From assembly GCA_963693285.1 (NCBI GenBank), contig OY848917.1, positions 20,193,745 to 20,257,744 of the forward strand: a stretch of DNA of 64,000 bases, given 5' to 3'. This stretch comes from Xestospongia muta. Its lineage: Eukaryota; Porifera; Demospongiae; Haplosclerida; Petrosiidae. Below, piece by piece: positions 59,201 to 64,000 of the stretch. Numbering within the stretch: position 1 is the stretch's first letter; each line of letters begins with the position of its first letter. Below the pieces are notes generated by a model. The model was not told the origin of the DNA, did not search any database, and saw only the letters and a program-made list of their open reading frames with translations. The position numbers were made by a program, and so were the translations under genes.

Positions 59201-59208
59201 TTACGTCA
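59201..59208 (-). promoter_or_regulatory. CRE/ATF-like site TTACGTCA
   Basis: TTACGTCA lies about 70 bp upstream of the start codon of the minus-strand GPI-tailed gene. The sequence matches CREB/ATF half-palindromes. Function is inferred from position only. Confidence 0.35.
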
Positions 59209-59521
59209 TTTCACTGCTCGCTATTCCGTAGACCCTAAAACAAGGGTGTCTATCACGCGACATTTTTAGGACGCGTACGAGGGCAATCTATATAGCTACC
59301 GAAGTTATCTATCCTACGCTTTCTATTTCGACATTCTTACTCCTTTGCTGTTGTATAAATAATCTTGTATACAATACTTGTACTACTTAGGCCCACCTGT
59401 ACTGCAAAAAGTTGTAACTCTTTACTCAACTGAATTCGAACTGGACTCAGTCTTCTTTTATCTAGGCTGTTGACATTTCTCTGAGGCCTTATGTACTAGT
59501 TTCAATAGTAGTATAATAAGC

Positions 59522-59573
59522 ATATTTCGTGCACTTACCTAGCTTGGCCAGGCTAGGTAAGTGCATGAAATAT
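59522..59573. repeat. Near-perfect hairpin, 22-bp stem
   Basis: ATATTTCGTGCACTTACCTA plus GC at 59522-59543 pairs with 59552-59573 with one mismatch (C-G against A-T at position 8) around an 8-base loop TTGGCCAG. It may be a very small foldback element; no flanking target duplication is obvious. Confidence 0.75.
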
Positions 59574-60238
59574 TAAATATTAATAACCATCATATTTACA
59601 GTGCACAACACTACTAAGGAATAGCAGTATATTGTTTACATTAAGTTAACGTCATTTTAGTATTGATCTTATGTATTAAAAAAGTGATATTAAATAACCA
59701 TCAAATTTACTATGTGTAACACTACTAATAAGGCAATATGTATTCTTCCAATTAATATTACATCATATATTACAATTATTGAATAATTACTATTGATTCC
59801 ACCAAAGAGTGGTAAATGTCATCATAATTTTATTCAAGAAACAACAAAGTTACATTCATTGGCAAATTTAAACAAGTATGAAAAATCATGGCATACTTTT
59901 CATACATTACAAAATGACTTTTTCCTGGGTATTAGACTGTTACATGACATAACCTTATAATAATTAAGCATTATTGACATGTCATTATAAGAAAATGTAG
60001 TGCCAATTGGATACAATATAATGTTATATATGTAGCAACATATTTATGGGGTAACATTATCATCTTGTACACACTTGGAAATCATGCTTTATCAATGTAT
60101 TCACATCACTATCACCTATCATACACTGGGAAATGAGTACAGCTGTGCAATCAGGCAGACAGTAGTACTGCCCATGTAGGGATGACACAATGTTCCATCT
60201 TCTTCTTCTTCTTCATATTCTTATTCTTATACTTATAC

Positions 60239-60285
<47 letters not shown>

Positions 60286-60420
60286 GTTATTATTATTATT
60301 ATTATTATCATTTTTTTAAAAATTGACAGGTAATAGTAATATATTGTATATTTACTGGGAAACGATGGTAGACATGTGGTAATTATTAATAAAATTAAAC
60401 AAATATTAATTATTAATTAG

Positions 60421-60424
60421 GTTA

Positions 60425-60464
<40 letters not shown>

Positions 60465-62020
60465 GTATTAATAAAATATCAATAAGGAAAAAAGAAGTCA
60501 GAGGAGGACACAGGTGGAAGAGTATCCATCGCCAACAGAGCATTCCCTCTCTGCACTGCAACTGAGATCCTCTGTAGCAAATAAGAAGTAGCGAGTTCAT
60601 TTCCTGAGTACTGACGAATTTTATGCCCTAGTGCAAGATTAAAGGACAGAGAAAGGGAGCCAAAAGCACCCAAAGACTCCACTGCAACTGGTGTAAAAAT
60701 GTGCGAGATAGAGAGATGTGCATACTTGGTTGCCTTCTTTGATTCAGCCATAGCAGCCACTGCACCCGGCTCACTAATTGCCTTTGGCCGATAGGAAGCG
60801 GCAAGAGAGTCAGGGATTGTGGTATCCCACAAAAAAGGCTTCCCCCGCTCCCAGGGGACCCATGTCAAACCATCAGGATGCTTGCCATCTGATCTTGAGA
60901 GACCTGAGGGCTCCAGAGTAGCTGGGATGCCAGCAGATGGGAATGCATGGTGGAGAATGTCATTTACAGCAGCGTGTCTGTGAAACCTCATGTTCCCTCT
61001 TTTGCAGCTCAGACCATGAAGGCCTACACGACAAACTTGGGCACGACAGTGCTTACAAAGGTGAGGGACACACACAGGGAGACCTAGACAGAGGGCAACA
61101 CAGATTCTAACAGTAGAACTGTCGAGTCTGAGGCCAAGAGAAGACACAGGCAAAGACTGTAACCAGGCGCCAGCTTCAGGAACTGAAACAGCAGTGAGTC
61201 TGGCAAGACAAACTTCGTCTAGAGCAGAATCGAGGAGATGATCCAGGGAAGGCAGTACCTGAGGGTTGTCCCATTCCTTCTGGATGGAGGCCTTATCCGC
61301 CGCTAATGGGGAGAGGGATCAAAACTTGCTGGACCACACCGACAGAGCCTCATCAGAGTGAGGTGACACTTGAGAAAGGAAAGTAGTTGAGAAAATGAGG
61401 TTCACAAGACAACGAGAAGCAGCAGCAGAAGACAAATAACTGGAAGGTGCAAGCTGGTCTGCTGACCGGAACCCCAATCCACCCAACCTAATTGGTAATG
61501 AGGCCTGGATCCAAGAGGGACAGTTCACATCAATGGAAATATTCAGCAAAGAACTGAGAAGGGAACACAACATAGTGTCATACTCTTTGAGCTTAGAAGA
61601 GAGAAATGCAGGGGAAGAACGAAGGATAAACAAAAGACGAAGGAGAGAGAATGAGTAACGGAGAAGTAACATAGAGTCATGTAAGGCAAAATGAAGCAGC
61701 CGATCACCCATCAGACAAAGCGCAAAGATCTTATCAGCCACTGCGAAAGAGAGACAGTCAGTGTCGCCAATGGGGGAACCCAAAAGTGAGGCAGCATGGG
61801 GTGAAGTGAGCTCAGCTCCTGGGAGAATACCATGGAGAAAATCAATAAGCTTAGAACAATCTGAGATAATCTCTGACTTCTGAGGGTTCAGAACCAGTCC
61901 AATGGACACAGCTTCCTTGATAGATAAAACATCCTCCTCACATAGCGAGGCGACTGAACCACTGAGAGTGATGTCATCAAGGTAAGCAACACAGACCTCT
62001 CCATTTAAAGCAGGAGCCAC
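60421..62020 (-). mobile_element. 5'-truncated retroelement, RT and nuclease-like C-terminus (element 1)
   Basis: Minus-strand frame 62020-60479 (514 codons) is broken by a single TGA at 61321-61319. It begins inside the reverse transcriptase at the catalytic box (EVCVAYLDDITLSG), continues through thumb-like sequence (LGLVLNPQKSEII-type) and reaches a Cys/His motif (CKHCRAQVCRVGLHGLSC). It ends in a PD-(D/E)XK-like region (RHAAVNDILHHAF, EPSGLSRSDGKHPDGLTW, PFLWDTTIPD). This C-terminal combination is common in marine-invertebrate non-LTR-type elements. The 3' end is followed by an (ATT)n tail at 60425-60465, as for many LINEs. It is 5'-truncated, abutting element 2 near 62000. Confidence 0.75.
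60425..60465. repeat. (AAT)n microsatellite, retroelement tail
   Basis: About 13 AAT units directly downstream of the retroelement frame, in minus-strand terms (ATT)n at its 3' end. A second, longer (TTA)n array is at 60239-60309. Confidence 0.85.
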
Positions 62021-62804
62021 GTATACATAAATTGGTTGCCCTTAAAAGGGAAAATGAAATTTTGGTTTTGATCCAAGAAAGTGTCTAATGGTAGGGCTTC
62101 TCCCATTTAGCGGATAAGAAATTAGAAAGGTGTTTGAGAAATGATTGTAGTTTACCACCCAACAAACCGTCAACAGTCATGCATAAAGGTGTAAAGTTTG
62201 TATGTCGTTTTTCACAAGCGGCTGAATACTTATTCTTCTTATCTCACTCTGCTATTTTAAGGACTTGCTGTGGAGAGATGTTTAGATATGAAGGGGCATC
62301 TGAATCTATCACCCTGATATCGAAAATGTCAAAAAGGCAGTAGCCTGGGGTTACCAGATACCACGAGCTTTAATATCTGCGACCAGTGCTTCTTGTGGGG
62401 ATCATCAGATCTATCTTGAATTGTGGGTTCTCGGGTGACTTGGTTAAATACAAGAGATGTAAGATCATATATGGTATCACGAATTTCATCATGTCTCTGC
62501 ACTACCAGGCCACCTTTTCGACAGTCCAGAGCAAGAGAAGTAGTGAACAGTTGCCCACATCCATCGCAAGAAGGGGGTAAGTTTTGAAGTGGTTTCATGT
62601 ACCTAAGACATCACAGAATTCAAATGCACTGAGGTCAAAATGATCCTTTTGGACAGGGATGGTGTTCAACCAGGCAGATAAGGAGTTTTGAGCCCTTAGG
62701 AGTGATTGCTGTTTAGAGGGGTCTAGCTGATCGAATAAAGCAGAGAAGTTGTTGCTATCAGCTTCGAGTTGTTGGCGGTGGAAGTCATTTTTGGTCGCAA
62801 GCAC
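61990..62804 (-). mobile_element. Second retroelement remnant with nuclease-like C-terminus (element 2)
   Basis: Minus-strand pieces in shifting frames. QKDHFDLSAFEFCDVL ends at about 62600, then a frameshift to MKPLQNLPPSCDGCGQLF and ALDCRKGGLVVQRHDEIRD (62598-62470) and VTREPTIQD. ADIKARGIW follows with a stop (about 62365). Then come YSAACEKRHTNFTPLCMTVD, GLLGGKLQSFLKHL and SFSLLRATNLCIRGS (62240-61995). The order and motifs match the C-terminal third of another family of invertebrate retroelements (DGCG...H-C...GG...RH-EIRD, then a DI..RG.W nuclease-like segment). At least three frameshifts or stops are present. It runs directly into element 1 in the same orientation. Confidence 0.65.
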
Positions 62805-63014
62805 TTGAGAGTCATGATTGTAAATAGAGAAATCTATCTTTTTAGTATTGAGTCGATTAGATGTTTTGAAGCATTTGTAGAGGTAAAGTAGGTAATGCTG
62901 TTTGAGTGGGAATTTTTATGTTCAGACCACTCATGTGAGTTGATAGGGAATAAAGTAATCTTTCCTTTGAGGTGCTGTCCTGACCAAATAAGGCTGGAAG
63001 AAACTGGGATGTGA

Positions 63015-63062
<48 letters not shown>

Positions 63063-63543
63063 TATTATTATGTGAGAAAAGAAGTTAGTATTAGAAATAA
63101 TAACAAGCTAAACCTAAGCTACTGTACAGCAATCTTTCATTTCATTTTAGATGACAAGTTGTAATTTATGTCTACATAACTTAAAACAATGGCTATAGTC
63201 CCAAAAGTGCACCTCTATCTTACGTTGTTTTAGTGTTTTCCATAAGAATAGCGCGATTTTACTAAAAAAACAGTCTAAACCAATATGTTCTTATTTGTTC
63301 TAAATAATTTGTCCTAAATCTAGAGATGTCAGGCAGAAATTGAAAACAGACATTTACGCAACAATGCATACATATCCGGAAAGAAGAATATGTCTTCATT
63401 CTAACAATATCCAACAATAACAATACCTTACGCTTTCAACTAGAAAACGATTTTGTGAATAATAGCGTTTCTCCACATGAACTAATGAGGGGCGTGGCAC
63501 AACGCCCTTTGTCTGGGTGTGTTGCCTACGCACACACTCGACA
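62805..63543. other. Intergenic with (TTA)n microsatellite
   Basis: A (TTA)n array lies at about 63013-63070. Sequence from 62805 to about 63000 may be the upstream part of retroelement 2, too decayed to read. From about 63460 the sequence becomes GC-richer and looks like a promoter (GGGGCGTGGC near 63489). Confidence 0.5.
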
Positions 63544-63558
63544 ATGACAGTGACTAAG
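63544..63558 (+). CDS. Possible first coding exon (MTVTK), partial gene
   Basis: ATGACAGTGACTAAG is followed by a good donor GTAAAG and preceded by a GC-richer, promoter-like stretch with GTTGCCTACG about 20 bp upstream, similar to the RP2 start. The rest of the gene would lie beyond the window. No protein family can be assigned from five residues. Confidence 0.3.
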
Positions 63559-63679
63559 GTAAAGAATTTTAAACATAATTATAAATTGAAGAGGGACGGT
63601 TTTTATATATTTGTCATTCTAATTAATACTATATATAAGATATTCTTTAATATAATGTAATGAATTGTGAATCACCTTC

Positions 63680-64000
63680 CTCTAAATTTTCCAGTAAATG
63701 ATAAAAGATACATCATCTTCCTCGTCATATTGTACAGTAAATTCCTTTGTTCTGAGTTTATTTGTAAAACTGAACCTTCAAACCACACAGGTTCATCATC
63801 AACTAGAATCAATGCCGTATTCATTGTCCCACAAGCTGAAGTGGATTTCTAAAAACATCTTCAGCAGTTAAACTGCCTGCTTCATAATCATCCAGGGAGT
63901 CATAAAATATTTGTTTTAACAAGGCAAACCAATTACTAGATAGCTCATTCACTGATAATATTCTTTGATTGTGAGAAAAATGAAATATTGTTTTGTCTTG
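63680..64000 (-). pseudogene. Coding-like segments, possibly a broken or multi-exon Tudor-type gene
   Basis: Three minus-strand stretches look protein-coding but lie in different frames. ILSVNELSSNWFALLKQIFY then DVFRNPLQLVGQ is at about 63826-63985. LILVDDEPVWFEGSVLQINS is at about 63760-63815. FTVQYDEEDDVSFIIYWK is at about 63690-63745. The second and third together resemble a Tudor/Agenet strand order (WFEGxV...F.V.YDEEDDV). No GT-AG introns join them, so frameshifts or a sequence error are needed. Assignment is tentative because the window ends here. Confidence 0.3.

Larger units (their letters stand above)
59131..60420. other. Intergenic region with hairpin and simple repeats
   Basis: Holds the promoter of the GPI-tailed gene (GC-richer to about 59330), a 22-bp-stem hairpin at 59522-59573, and a diverged direct repeat (TTAATAACCATCATATTTAC at 59579; TTAAATAACCATCAAATTTA at 59691). 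A (TTA)n tract lies at 60239-60309. Confidence 0.5.

Noticed and set aside
60239..60309. Trinucleotide array considered as a CRISPR-like or satellite array
   Set aside because: It is a plain (TTA)n microsatellite without spacers.
1..64000. tRNA genes
   Set aside because: I scanned for cloverleaf-like A and B box pairs by eye and saw none that I could support; a covariance search would be decisive.

Overview
The window is eukaryotic and animal-like. It is AT-rich, and its genes are cut into many small exons (about 30-350 bp) by short GT-AG introns. It encodes an RP2-type TBCC protein, IP3-receptor-like channels, the tail of an axonemal dynein intermediate chain, a kelch/cytochrome b561 membrane protein, caspase-fold and TRANK1-like helicase sequences, and many small non-autonomous DNA transposons. 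Compact introns, the base composition and the lineage-type secreted cysteine-rich families suggest a demosponge (an Amphimedon-like genome). The species is my inference; the metazoan assignment is firmer. All intron/exon borders are read by eye.

Left half (1-39.6 kb): a tandem segmental duplication. Unit 1 holds the first ten exons of an IP3-receptor-like gene on the minus strand (164-3265, running out of the window), an intact RP2 homologue on the plus strand (5552-8954), and a dead piece of a kelch/b561 gene (9115-9440). Unit 2 repeats the order: a full-length IP3-receptor-like gene (31347-10459, minus), a dead RP2 piece (32757-33255), and the intact kelch/b561 gene (35763-39611, plus). Each unit has kept a different set of live genes. 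The second channel gene has recognisable MIR, RIH and RIH-associated regions, pore and C-terminal zinc motif. It lacks the canonical GGGVGD selectivity filter and the TTLRGG loop of the IP3-binding core.

Right half (39.6-64 kb) is looser. It has a hAT transposon relic with a nested MITE, a pair of secreted cysteine-rich paralogues (43174-43833 and 58399-59130, one having lost its C-terminal hydrophobic tail), a fibrinogen-like secreted gene broken by two in-frame TAA codons, and a caspase-fold gene with a myristoylation signal and a substituted catalytic histidine. Next come a decayed TIL/Kunitz inhibitor gene, a decayed TRANK1-like helicase gene, two adjoining retroelement remnants with nuclease-like C-termini, and a possible partial gene at the right edge.

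At least seven small DNA transposons are visible. Four have clear target-site duplications, and two of those also have a paralogous empty site inside the window, so their insertion can be dated relative to the duplications. There is no operon-like organisation. The links between genes are shared ancestry through duplication, and probable ciliary use for RP2 and the dynein chain.
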